NCBI GenBank assembly: GCA_001941045.1
Contig: MSHD01000043.1
Location: forward strand, 1 to 43,626
Length of the DNA stretch: 43,626 nt
DNA from: Lachnospiraceae bacterium Zagget2
Lineage (GTDB): Bacteria; Bacillota; Clostridia; Lachnospirales; Lachnospiraceae
Direction of reading: 5' to 3'
Shown: piece after piece, positions 33,582-41,689 of the stretch
How positions within the stretch are numbered: the stretch's first letter is position 1
Layout of the letters: every line of letters starts with the position of its first letter
The notes under the pieces: generated by a model
Told to the model about the DNA's origin: nothing
Databases searched by the model: none
Seen by the model: only the letters and a program-made list of their open reading frames with translations
Made by a program: the position numbers and the translations under genes

Positions 33582-35288
33582 ATGAAAAAGTGGATTGAGA
33601 TACGGAAAGGAGCGGATTTTCAGGCGATCGGCCAGCGCTTTGGAATCAGTCCTTTTACAGCGCGCCTGCTTCGCAACAAAGAAATCGTGGGAGACGAGGA
33701 GATTCAGAATTATCTCTATGGAGACCTTTCCGATCTGCACCCGGCCTCTCTTATGAAAGGAATTCCGGAGGCAGTGTGTCTGCTGGAGGCAAAGATCGCC
33801 GTCGGAGCGCGGATACGGATCATCGGCGATTATGATATCGACGGCGTATGTGCTACCTATATTTTGCTGCGGGGATTTCGTGCGGCCGGTGCGCAGGTGG
33901 ACACGGATATTCCGGATCGGATCCGGGATGGTTACGGTCTGAACCGGGAGCTTGTGGAGCGGGCGTACAGAGCGGGTGTGGATACGATTGTGACCTGCGA
34001 CAATGGGATTGCCGCGGTGGAGGAGATCGCTTATGCGAAGGAACTCGGTATGACGGTTATTATTACAGATCACCATGCGCTGCATGAGCAGACGCCGCCT
34101 GCGGACGTGACGGTGAATCCGCATCAGCCGGATTGTCCCTATCCTTTTAAAGATCTGTGCGGAGCGGCGGTAGCCTGGAAGCTGGTCGGTGCGCTTTGGG
34201 AATCTCTGGGGATTTCGACAGAAGCACTGTATGGAGATCTGCTGATGCTGGCCGGCTTTGCTACGGTGGGCGACGTCATGGACCTCGTCGGTGAGAATCG
34301 GGTCCTGGTGCGGGAAGGTCTGAAGCTTCTGCGGACGACGCATCATCCGGGAATGTCCGCACTGATTCAGGTGAATGAGCTGAACCGGGACAATCTGGCG
34401 GCCTTCCACATTGGATTTGTGCTCGGCCCCTGTATCAATGCGAGCGGGCGTCTGAGCACGGCGAAGCGGGCACTTGATCTTCTGGACACGGAAGATCCGG
34501 AAGAGGCTCTTGTGAAGGCGGCAGAGCTCAAAGCCCTGAATGATGAGCGAAAGTTTATGACGGAGCGGAGTGTGAAGGCGGCTTTCGCGCAGATCGAGGA
34601 AAATGGCTGGGAATATGACCGCGTCATGGTCGTCTATCTGTCCGATTGCCATGAGAGCCTGGCGGGTATCGTCGCCGGACGTATTCGCGAGCGTTGTTAT
34701 CGCCCGGTCTTTGTGCTGACACATGCGGAGGACGGCGTCAAGGGCTCCGGACGCTCGATTCCGTCCTACTCGATGTTTGAGGAGATGAGCCGCTGCAAGG
34801 AGCTTTACACCCGTTACGGCGGGCATCCGATGGCAGCGGGCGTCTCCATGCCGGAGGAGAATGTGGAGACATTTCGCGCCCGGCTTAATGAGCTATGCAG
34901 CCTGAGCGAGGAGGATCTGACGGAAGTCATACATATTGATATCGTGCTGCCTTTCCGGTATGTGAGCGAGAGACTGGTGGAGGAACTGCGGCTTCTGGAG
35001 CCTTTCGGAAAGGGCAATGAAAAGCCGGTGTTCGCGGCGCGAAATGTGCAGATTCTGGAGCTGCGTGTACTCGGAAGGAATCAGAACGTACTGCGCCTGA
35101 AGCTTCGGGATGACAGCGGGAGCGTGCTGGAGGGAATTTATTTTCATGATGAGATGAATGAAATTCTGAAGGATTTGCAGAAAAATTCAAAGCTTCATAT
35201 CCTGTATTATCCGGAGATCAATGAGTACCGTGGGCGGCGGACGCTGCAGGTCAGGGTGCTGGATTACCGTGCGGCTGTCTCGAACTGA
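33582..35288 (+). CDS. recJ: Single-stranded-DNA-specific exonuclease RecJ
   Basis: A 568-residue DHH-family 5'-3' exonuclease used in recombination and repair. Motifs: IGDYDIDG (about 80-87), TCDNGIAA, ITDHHALHE (about 160-168), the C-terminal DHHA1 part with GRIRERCYRPVFVLTH, GSGRSI and RYGGHPMAAG, and an OB-fold end. The length fits the shorter RecJ type common in Clostridia. ATG 33582 has AGAGG about 9 nt upstream; an earlier in-frame ATG at 33516 lies next to the tRNA and has no ribosome binding site. No promoter fits between the tRNA terminator and this start. Confidence 0.92.
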   Translation: MKKWIEIRKGADFQAIGQRFGISPFTARLLRNKEIVGDEEIQNYLYGDLSDLHPASLMKGIPEAVCLLEAKIAVGARIRIIGDYDIDGVCATYILLRGFRAAGAQVDTDIPDRIRDGYGLNRELVERAYRAGVDTIVTCDNGIAAVEEIAYAKELGMTVIITDHHALHEQTPPADVTVNPHQPDCPYPFKDLCGAAVAWKLVGALWESLGISTEALYGDLLMLAGFATVGDVMDLVGENRVLVREGLKLLRTTHHPGMSALIQVNELNRDNLAAFHIGFVLGPCINASGRLSTAKRALDLLDTEDPEEALVKAAELKALNDERKFMTERSVKAAFAQIEENGWEYDRVMVVYLSDCHESLAGIVAGRIRERCYRPVFVLTHAEDGVKGSGRSIPSYSMFEEMSRCKELYTRYGGHPMAAGVSMPEENVETFRARLNELCSLSEEDLTEVIHIDIVLPFRYVSERLVEELRLLEPFGKGNEKPVFAARNVQILELRVLGRNQNVLRLKLRDDSGSVLEGIYFHDEMNEILKDLQKNSKLHILYYPEINEYRGRRTLQVRVLDYRAAVSN

Positions 35289-35297
35289 CCGGAAACG

Positions 35298-35326
35298 TTG
35301 CAGAATTGTACGAAATATGCTATATT
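35298..35326 (+). promoter_or_regulatory. Promoter of apt-rel
   Basis: TTGCAG (35298-35303), 17-bp spacer, TATATT (35321-35326), 60 bp before the apt ATG. Confidence 0.6.
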
Positions 35327-35385
35327 AAAAACATCTGTGGACAAAATGCTGTCTGAACGTGTAAAGATAAAAGGAGCGGGTAAAA

Positions 35386-35910
35386 ATGAAAAGGGTAGAG
35401 GATTATGTGACAAGCATACCGGATTATCCGGAGCCGGGAATTATCTTCCGGGATGTGACCAGTATCCTGCAGGATGCGGATGGACTGCAGCTCGCGATTG
35501 ACGGGCTCCAGGATTGCCTGAAGGGGCTGGAGTTTGATGTGATCGCCGGGACGGAGTCGAGAGGATTTATCTTCGGCATGCCGATTGCGTACAATCTTCA
35601 TAAGCCCTTTGTATTGGTCCGCAAGAAGGGCAAGCTGCCGCGTGAGACCGTGTCCATGAGTTATGATCTGGAGTACGGGAGCGCAGAGATTGAGATGCAT
35701 AAGGATTCGATCAAACCGGGACAGAAGGTGGTGCTGATCGACGATCTGATTGCGACCGGCGGGACGATTGAGGCAGCCGCGAAGCTGGTGGAACAGCTTG
35801 GCGGTGAGGTTGTAGAGATGGTGTTCCTGATGGAGCTGGCAGGCCTGAAAGGACGCGAGCGGCTTAAGAAGTATAAGGTAGAGAGCGTAATCTGTTACGA
35901 CGGAAAGTAA
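35386..35910 (+). CDS. apt: Adenine phosphoribosyltransferase
   Basis: A 174-residue enzyme converting adenine and PRPP to AMP in purine salvage. It shows the Apt start (DYPEPGIIFRDVTSILQDAD), GTESRGFIFG, KLPRETVSMSYDLEYG and the PRPP-binding loop VVLIDDLIATGGT. AAGGAGCGGG precedes ATG 35386. The rel gene follows 22 nt later; apt and rel are neighbours in many Bacillota, linking purine salvage with (p)ppGpp control. Confidence 0.95.
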   Translation: MKRVEDYVTSIPDYPEPGIIFRDVTSILQDADGLQLAIDGLQDCLKGLEFDVIAGTESRGFIFGMPIAYNLHKPFVLVRKKGKLPRETVSMSYDLEYGSAEIEMHKDSIKPGQKVVLIDDLIATGGTIEAAAKLVEQLGGEVVEMVFLMELAGLKGRERLKKYKVESVICYDGK

Positions 35911-35932
35911 ACGTAAAGTCAGGTGACTGGCC

Positions 35933-38230
35933 ATGAAGGAAGATTGGGTGCAGGAAGTCCATGCGGAGGACAGGAGCGTCAGGAAGATGGAAGATTTCAC
36001 AAGTCCTGATGAGCTCTATCAGACGCTGGTGAAGAGCGTGCTGAAGTATCATCCGTCCGCGGATATTTCCATGATTGAAAAAGCATATCAGGTGGCGAAG
36101 CGGGCACATGGGAATCAGCTTCGCAAGTCGGGTGAACCTTATATCATTCACCCGCTTTGTGTTGCGCTTATTCTGGCTGACCTGGAACTTGACAAGGAGA
36201 GCATCGTCGCCGGCATTCTTCATGATGTCGTTGAAGACACGGCCGTGACGATGGAAGATATCGAGCGGGATTTCGGCGAAGAAGTGGCGCTCCTTGTGGA
36301 CGGTGTTACCAAGCTGGGACAGCTCAGTTATTCGGCGGATAAAGTGGATAAGCAGGCGGAAAATCTGCGCAAGATGTTTCTCGCGATGGCGAAAGATATC
36401 CGCGTGATTCTGATCAAGCTTGCTGACCGCCTGCACAATATGCGCACGCTCAAATATATGCCTCCGGAAAAGCAGCGGGAGAAAGCGCGCGAGACGATGG
36501 ATATTTATGCGCCGATTGCACAGAGACTTGGCATCTCGAAGGTGAAGACCGAGCTGGATGACCTGGCGCTTAAGTACCTGGAGCCGGAGGTCTACTACGA
36601 TCTCGTGGATCAGATTGCGGAAAAGGAGAGCGTACGGGAGAAGTATGTCCAGGAGATTGTCGAGGAAGTCCGCCATCATATGGAGAATGCAAAGATCAAG
36701 GCCGACGTGCAGGGGCGTGTGAAGCATTTCTTCAGTATTTACAAGAAGATGGTAAATCAGGATAAGACGCTCGATCAGATTTATGATCTGTTCGCGGTCC
36801 GGATTCTTGTAGAGTCGGTCAAGGACTGCTACGCCGCGCTGGGCGTTATCCACGAGATGTACAAGCCGATTCCGGGGCGGTTCAAGGATTACATTGCGAT
36901 GCCGAAGGCAAACATGTACCAGTCGCTGCATACGACGCTGATCGGACCGAAGGGACAGCCCTTTGAGATTCAGATTCGTACTTATGAGATGCATCGGACG
37001 GCGGAGTATGGCATTGCCGCGCACTGGAAATATAAGGAGAGCGGCGGCAGTACGGAGCAGAATGTCGAGGGCAGGGACAGTGCGGAGGCGAAGCTGACCT
37101 GGCTGCGTCAGATCCTGGAGTGGCAGCGCGATATGTCCGACAACCGCGAGTTTATGAGCCTGCTCAAAAGTGACCTGGATCTGTTTTCTGACAGCGTCTA
37201 TTGCTTCACACCGGGAGGCGATGTGAAGACACTGCCGAACGGCTCGAATACGATTGATTTCGCGTACAGTATCCATAGTGCGGTCGGCAACAAGATGATC
37301 GGCGCGCGGGTCAACGGCAAGCTGGTGCCGATTGACACCGTGATTAAGAACGGCGACCGCATCGAGATCATTACCTCACAGAATTCGAAAGGCCCCAGCC
37401 GGGACTGGCTGGGTATTGTCAAGAGTACACAGGCGAAGAACAAGATTAATCAGTGGTTCAAGGCGGAGTTCAAGGAAGGGAATATCCTCAAGGGCAAGGA
37501 ACTCATTTCCCAGTATTGTAAGGTGAAGGGTATTCCGCAGGCACAGGTTGTGCGTCCGGAATTTCAGGACTGCGTCCTCCGGAAATATGGTTTCCGTGAC
37601 TGGGATTCGGTCATGGCGGCAGTCGGGCACGGCGGCCTCAAGGAAGGCCAGGTCGTCAACAAGATGCTGGAGGAGTACGAGAAGGCGCAGAAAAAGACGA
37701 TCACCGACGACAAGATTATGGAAAGAGTAGCGGAGACGAAGGAGCAGAAGCTGCGTCTTGCCAGGTCGAAGAGCGGCATTGTCGTCAAGGGAGTCGATGA
37801 TGTGGCGGTGCGTTTTTCCAAATGCTGTAATCCGGTGCCGGGAGACGAAATTGTCGGTTTTGTGACGAGAGGACGCGGCGTGACGATTCACAGGACAGAT
37901 TGTGTGAATGTGCTGCACCTGGCGGAGTCAGAGCGGGAGCGCCTGATTGAGGCGGAGTGGCAGCGCGGCTACAGGACCCGCAGCGGCGAAAAATATTCGA
38001 CCGAGATTACCATATATGGAAATAACCGTACAGGTCTGCTGGTTGATATCTCGAAGACGCTTACAGAGCGGGACATTGATGTAACTTCGATGAACGTGCG
38101 CACCAGCAAGCAGGGGACCGCGACGATTACGGTGAGCTTTGACATTTCCGGCGTGGAAGAGTTGAATCGCATCATTGAGAAGCTGCGCCAGGTGGAGAGT
38201 GTGCTGGATATTGAACGCTCCGTGAGTTAG
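35933..38230 (+). CDS. rel: Bifunctional (p)ppGpp synthetase/hydrolase
   Basis: A 765-residue Rel protein making and degrading the alarmone (p)ppGpp. The N-terminal HD hydrolase domain has ILHDVVEDTAVT (about 95-106) and LADRLHNMRT. The synthetase domain has RFKDYIAMPKANMYQSLHTT (about 320-340) and EIQIRTYEMHRTAEYGIAAH. The TGS domain begins YCFTPGGDVKTLPNGS (about 425), followed by the Cys-containing FSKCCNPVPGDEIVGF region and a C-terminal ACT domain (TEITIYGNNRTGLLVDIS). Hydrolase and synthetase motifs both look intact. ATG 35933 is preceded by AGGTGA; ATG 35987 with AGGAAG is an alternative start. Confidence 0.95.
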   Translation: MKEDWVQEVHAEDRSVRKMEDFTSPDELYQTLVKSVLKYHPSADISMIEKAYQVAKRAHGNQLRKSGEPYIIHPLCVALILADLELDKESIVAGILHDVVEDTAVTMEDIERDFGEEVALLVDGVTKLGQLSYSADKVDKQAENLRKMFLAMAKDIRVILIKLADRLHNMRTLKYMPPEKQREKARETMDIYAPIAQRLGISKVKTELDDLALKYLEPEVYYDLVDQIAEKESVREKYVQEIVEEVRHHMENAKIKADVQGRVKHFFSIYKKMVNQDKTLDQIYDLFAVRILVESVKDCYAALGVIHEMYKPIPGRFKDYIAMPKANMYQSLHTTLIGPKGQPFEIQIRTYEMHRTAEYGIAAHWKYKESGGSTEQNVEGRDSAEAKLTWLRQILEWQRDMSDNREFMSLLKSDLDLFSDSVYCFTPGGDVKTLPNGSNTIDFAYSIHSAVGNKMIGARVNGKLVPIDTVIKNGDRIEIITSQNSKGPSRDWLGIVKSTQAKNKINQWFKAEFKEGNILKGKELISQYCKVKGIPQAQVVRPEFQDCVLRKYGFRDWDSVMAAVGHGGLKEGQVVNKMLEEYEKAQKKTITDDKIMERVAETKEQKLRLARSKSGIVVKGVDDVAVRFSKCCNPVPGDEIVGFVTRGRGVTIHRTDCVNVLHLAESERERLIEAEWQRGYRTRSGEKYSTEITIYGNNRTGLLVDISKTLTERDIDVTSMNVRTSKQGTATITVSFDISGVEELNRIIEKLRQVESVLDIERSVS

Positions 38231-38249
38231 GCGGGCCGGGAGGAAGATC

Positions 38250-38882
38250 ATGGGAAATATTACAGTGACGTCTGTTATGGTAGGAAATCTGGCAACGAAC
38301 TGCTGGTTTCTGGTAAATGAAGATAGTAAGGAAGCGCTGGTCTTTGATCCGGGTGAGGAAGCTGCCCGCATTAAAAAGAAGGCAGATGATAATGGATGGA
38401 AGATCGGTGCGATTCTGCTGACACATGGACACATGGATCATATTGGCGGCGTGGAAGAGCTGAAGGAACGGAGCGGTGCGAAGGCCTACGCACTTGAAGA
38501 AGAGAGGGATTTTCTTGAAGATTCTAAGAAAAATCTGTCCGTGTTCATCGGCGGACGTTCCGTGAAGCTCACGGTAGACGAACTGCTGCGCGATGGACAG
38601 GAGCTGACGCTCAGTGGCATTACGCTGAAAGTGCTGCATACGCCGGGACATACGCCGGGAGGCGCGTCATACTACTGTGAGCAGGCGGGTTGTGTGTTCG
38701 CAGGAGATACGCTCTTTGAAGAGTCCGTGGGCCGCAGTGATTTTCCGGGAGGGAGTTCGTCGGCGCTGATTCGCTCGATCCGGGAGAAGCTCTTTCTGCT
38801 GCCGGATGAGACGCGTGTCTGTCCGGGTCACGGGGCTGAGACGACGATCGGGCACGAGAAACAGTACAATCCCTTCCTATAA
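38250..38882 (+). CDS. Metallo-beta-lactamase fold hydrolase (glyoxalase II-like, YcbL type)
   Basis: A 210-residue MBL-fold protein. The metal-binding motif is LTHGHMDHIGG, then HTPGHTPGG, FAGDTLFEESVGRSDFPGG and CPGHGAETTIGHEKQYNPF, a pattern typical of the short YcbL/GloC glyoxalase II relatives. They hydrolyse thioesters such as S-lactoylglutathione analogues; the substrate here is not known. GGGAGGAAG precedes ATG 38250, 19 nt after rel. Confidence 0.9.
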   Translation: MGNITVTSVMVGNLATNCWFLVNEDSKEALVFDPGEEAARIKKKADDNGWKIGAILLTHGHMDHIGGVEELKERSGAKAYALEEERDFLEDSKKNLSVFIGGRSVKLTVDELLRDGQELTLSGITLKVLHTPGHTPGGASYYCEQAGCVFAGDTLFEESVGRSDFPGGSSSALIRSIREKLFLLPDETRVCPGHGAETTIGHEKQYNPFL

Positions 38883-38897
38883 TAAATACAAAATGTA

Positions 38898-38929
38898 CGC
38901 CGCCTTTTCGCCTGATAAGGCGGCGTTTT
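38898..38929 (+). terminator. Intrinsic terminator immediately upstream of hemZ
   Basis: CGCCGCCTT (38898-38906) pairs perfectly with AAGGCGGCG (38917-38925), 10-nt loop, T4 at 38926-38929. The hemZ start is 13 nt further, so no promoter fits between. A TATAAT at 38878-38883 lies just before the stem but lacks a clear -35. Confidence 0.75.
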
Positions 38930-38942
38930 CTCAGGAGAGCAA

Positions 38943-40403
38943 ATGATAGAGGTCATCGTAAATCATCCCAGTTATGAATATGATATCCATTCGTTGATTC
39001 AGGCCTTTTTCCCGGGGCAGCGTATACTGGTGCGTGTGCAGGAGACATTCACGGAGGAAACGTCTGTGCGTATGTCCGTCTTTTTTTCTGATGAGTCAGT
39101 CACTGTAGAACTCACAGAAGACGGAGCCAGGAAAGGTGGCGGTTCATGTCCGATTGATCCCGCAGACCGGATGGAGACGAAAAATCAGTTTAAGAGACTG
39201 ATCTACGGAATCCTTTCAGAGTATACAGAACGCACCCTGCCCTGGGGGACGCTGACCGGTATCCGTCCGACGAAGCTGGCAATGCAGATGCTCGAGCAGG
39301 GCAGGAGCAATGTCGAGATCGCGGCGCATATGCGGGACACCTGGCTTGTGAGCCGAGAGAAGGCGTCCCTGAGCGTCATGATTGCGAACCGGGAGCGCTA
39401 CATCCTGCGGAATATTGACTATGAGGATGGTTACAGTCTCTATGTCGGAATTCCCTTCTGCCCGAGTATCTGCCTGTATTGCTCCTTCTCCTCCTATCCC
39501 CTGGCGAAATGGAAGGAACAGGTTGACGCGTATCTGGACGCTCTCTTTAAAGAGCTTGATTATCTGTCCGGGCGTTTCCGGCATAAGAAGCTGAATACGG
39601 TCTATATCGGCGGTGGGACGCCGACGACGCTCGAGCCGCGGCAGCTCGACCGGCTTCTGACAAAGATACAGTCTTCTTTTGATATGGAACATCTGCAGGA
39701 ATTCACGGTGGAGGCCGGAAGGCCTGACAGTATCACACGGGAAAAGCTGCAGGTTCTGTCAGACCATGGGATCAGCCGCATCTCGATCAATCCGCAGACA
39801 ATGAACGAGCGGACGCTGGAGATCATCGGACGTCTCCATACGGTACAGCAGATCAGGGAAACTTATGGGATGGCCAGGGAAATGGGCTTTTCCGATATCA
39901 ATATGGATCTGATCGTCGGCCTGCCGGGAGAAGTCTATGAGGATGTGGAACATACGATGGATGAGATCGCGGCGCTTGCGCCCGACAGCGTCACTGTGCA
40001 CTCGCTCGCGGTCAAGCGCGCAGCCCGGCTGAAGCTTTTCCGCGACCAGTACGAGGAGATGGGTATGGAGAACAGCGCACGGATTATGGATATGACCGCA
40101 CTGCGCTGTGCGGAAATGGGACTGTCCCCCTATTACCTCTACCGGCAGAAAAACATGGCCGGAAATTTTGAGAATGTGGGCTATGCGAAGGTTGACAAAG
40201 CCGGAATTTACAATATACTGATTATGGAAGAAAAGCAGACGATCCTGGCGGCGGGTGCGGGCGCGGCGACAAAATATGTCTATCCTGGCGGCGCAAAGAT
40301 CGAGCGGGTGGAGAATGTAAAGGAAGTCGGACAGTACATCGAACGCATTGATGAGATGATCGACCGTAAGGAACAGTTTTTTACCAGAGTTCTGTCTGCA
40401 TAG
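38943..40403 (+). CDS. hemZ: Oxygen-independent coproporphyrinogen III dehydrogenase-like radical SAM protein HemZ
   Basis: A 486-residue radical SAM protein. The iron-sulfur cluster motif is CPSICLYCSF (Cys173, Cys177, Cys180) after YVGIPF; then GGGTPTTLEPRQL, the VEAGRPDSIT block, SINPQTMNERTLEIIGR and DLIVGLPGE. The roughly 165-residue N-terminal extension is typical of HemZ and differs from HemN/HemW. It is assigned to anaerobic haem/porphyrin synthesis; activity of HemZ in non-haem-making Clostridia is not certain. AGGAGAG lies 5 nt before ATG 38943. hisS begins 15 nt after the stop. Confidence 0.9.
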   Translation: MIEVIVNHPSYEYDIHSLIQAFFPGQRILVRVQETFTEETSVRMSVFFSDESVTVELTEDGARKGGGSCPIDPADRMETKNQFKRLIYGILSEYTERTLPWGTLTGIRPTKLAMQMLEQGRSNVEIAAHMRDTWLVSREKASLSVMIANRERYILRNIDYEDGYSLYVGIPFCPSICLYCSFSSYPLAKWKEQVDAYLDALFKELDYLSGRFRHKKLNTVYIGGGTPTTLEPRQLDRLLTKIQSSFDMEHLQEFTVEAGRPDSITREKLQVLSDHGISRISINPQTMNERTLEIIGRLHTVQQIRETYGMAREMGFSDINMDLIVGLPGEVYEDVEHTMDEIAALAPDSVTVHSLAVKRAARLKLFRDQYEEMGMENSARIMDMTALRCAEMGLSPYYLYRQKNMAGNFENVGYAKVDKAGIYNILIMEEKQTILAAGAGAATKYVYPGGAKIERVENVKEVGQYIERIDEMIDRKEQFFTRVLSA

Positions 40404-40417
40404 TTTAGAGAGAGGTT

Positions 40418-41674
40418 ATGAATATGGCGATGAAGAAAAAACCGGTGACCGGCATGAAGGACATCCTGCCTGCGGAGATGCAGCTGCGGGACTACGTGAC
40501 CGGCCTGATCAAGGATACTTATAAGAGCTTCGGCTTTTCGCCGATCGAGACACCCTGCGTGGAGCACATCGAGAATCTGTGCAGCAAACAGGGCGGTGAG
40601 AATGAGAAGCTGATCTTCAAGATCATGAAGCGCGGTGAGAAGCTGAACCTCGAGACTGCAGAGAGCGAGGCGGATCTCACTGACAGCGGCCTGCGCTACG
40701 ACCTGACCGTGCCGCTCTCCCGTTTTTATGCGAATAACGCGAACAGCCTGCCCGCGCCCTTCAAGGCGCTGCAGATCGGCAGCGTGTGGCGCGCGGATCG
40801 GCCGCAGAGAGGGCGTTTCCGCCAGTTTGTCCAGTGCGACATCGATATCCTGGGCGAGCCGACCGCGCTTGCGGAGATCGAGCTCATTCTTGCGACGACG
40901 ACTCTGCTCGGAAAGCTGAATTTCTCAGGCTTCAAGGTGCGCATCAATGAGCGCCGCATCCTGAAGGCGATGGCGGAGCGTTGCGGATTCCCGGAGGAGC
41001 AGTATGATCTTGTCTTCATTATTCTCGACAAGATGGACAAGATCGGCTGGGATGGTGTGAAGGCGGAGCTGTTGGAGGCGGGCTTCGCGGAGGACAGTGT
41101 GGAGCGTTATGTGGCGATGTTCGGCGAGATGGAGCAGGCGGAGGATCCGCTCAGCTATCTGGAGGAAGCACTCGCGGGCGCGCTGGAGGACGGCGTCATC
41201 GATAATCTGCGCATGATCCGCGAGAGCGTGGAGGCGGTCGCGGCGTCGCGCTTTGAACTGGTCTTTGACCCGACGCTTGTGCGCGGTATGTCCTACTATA
41301 CGGGTACGATCTTCGAGATCGAGATGGCCGAGTTCGGCAGTTCCGTGGCCGGAGGCGGCCGCTATGACAAGATGATTGGCAAGTTCACGGGCAGGGACAC
41401 CCCGGCCTGCGGCTTCTCGATTGGCTTCGAGCGTATCATCACGATTTTGCTGGAGCAGGGCTTCCAGATCCCCGGCGCGGCGGGAAAGAAGGCCTTCCTC
41501 GTCGAGAAGAACATGCCGGCGGACAAGCTGTGTGAGGTGCTGAAGACAGCGAGCGCGGAGCGCGAGGCCGGAAATCAGGTACTCGTGACGATGATGAATA
41601 AGAATAAAAAATTCCAGAAGGAGCAGCTCGAGAAAGAGGGCTACACGGAGTTTAAAGAATTTTTTAACAGATAG
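40418..41674 (+). CDS. hisS: Histidine-tRNA ligase
   Basis: A 418-residue class II synthetase charging tRNA-His. It begins with the typical KPVTGMKDILPAEM, then DLTVPLSRFYANN (motif 1 region), GSVWRADRPQRGRFRQFVQC (motif 2), the histidine-specific FDPTLVRGMSYYTGTIFE, AGGGRYDKMIGKF and GFSIGFERI (motif 3). The C-terminal anticodon-binding domain looks complete. Start ATG 40418 follows AGAGAGG. It is paired with aspS 16 nt downstream, a common Bacillota arrangement. I saw no T-box leader. Confidence 0.95.
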   Translation: MNMAMKKKPVTGMKDILPAEMQLRDYVTGLIKDTYKSFGFSPIETPCVEHIENLCSKQGGENEKLIFKIMKRGEKLNLETAESEADLTDSGLRYDLTVPLSRFYANNANSLPAPFKALQIGSVWRADRPQRGRFRQFVQCDIDILGEPTALAEIELILATTTLLGKLNFSGFKVRINERRILKAMAERCGFPEEQYDLVFIILDKMDKIGWDGVKAELLEAGFAEDSVERYVAMFGEMEQAEDPLSYLEEALAGALEDGVIDNLRMIRESVEAVAASRFELVFDPTLVRGMSYYTGTIFEIEMAEFGSSVAGGGRYDKMIGKFTGRDTPACGFSIGFERIITILLEQGFQIPGAAGKKAFLVEKNMPADKLCEVLKTASAEREAGNQVLVTMMNKNKKFQKEQLEKEGYTEFKEFFNR

Positions 41675-41689
41675 GGAGAGGAAAAGGAC

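Noticed and set aside
35864-37276. Minus-strand open frame of 470 residues
   Set aside because: Antisense shadow of rel; no ribosome binding site and low-complexity composition.
40404-41689. T-box leader for hisS or aspS
   Set aside because: Gaps of 14 and 15 nt before these genes leave no space, and no T-box sequence is seen upstream of hemZ.
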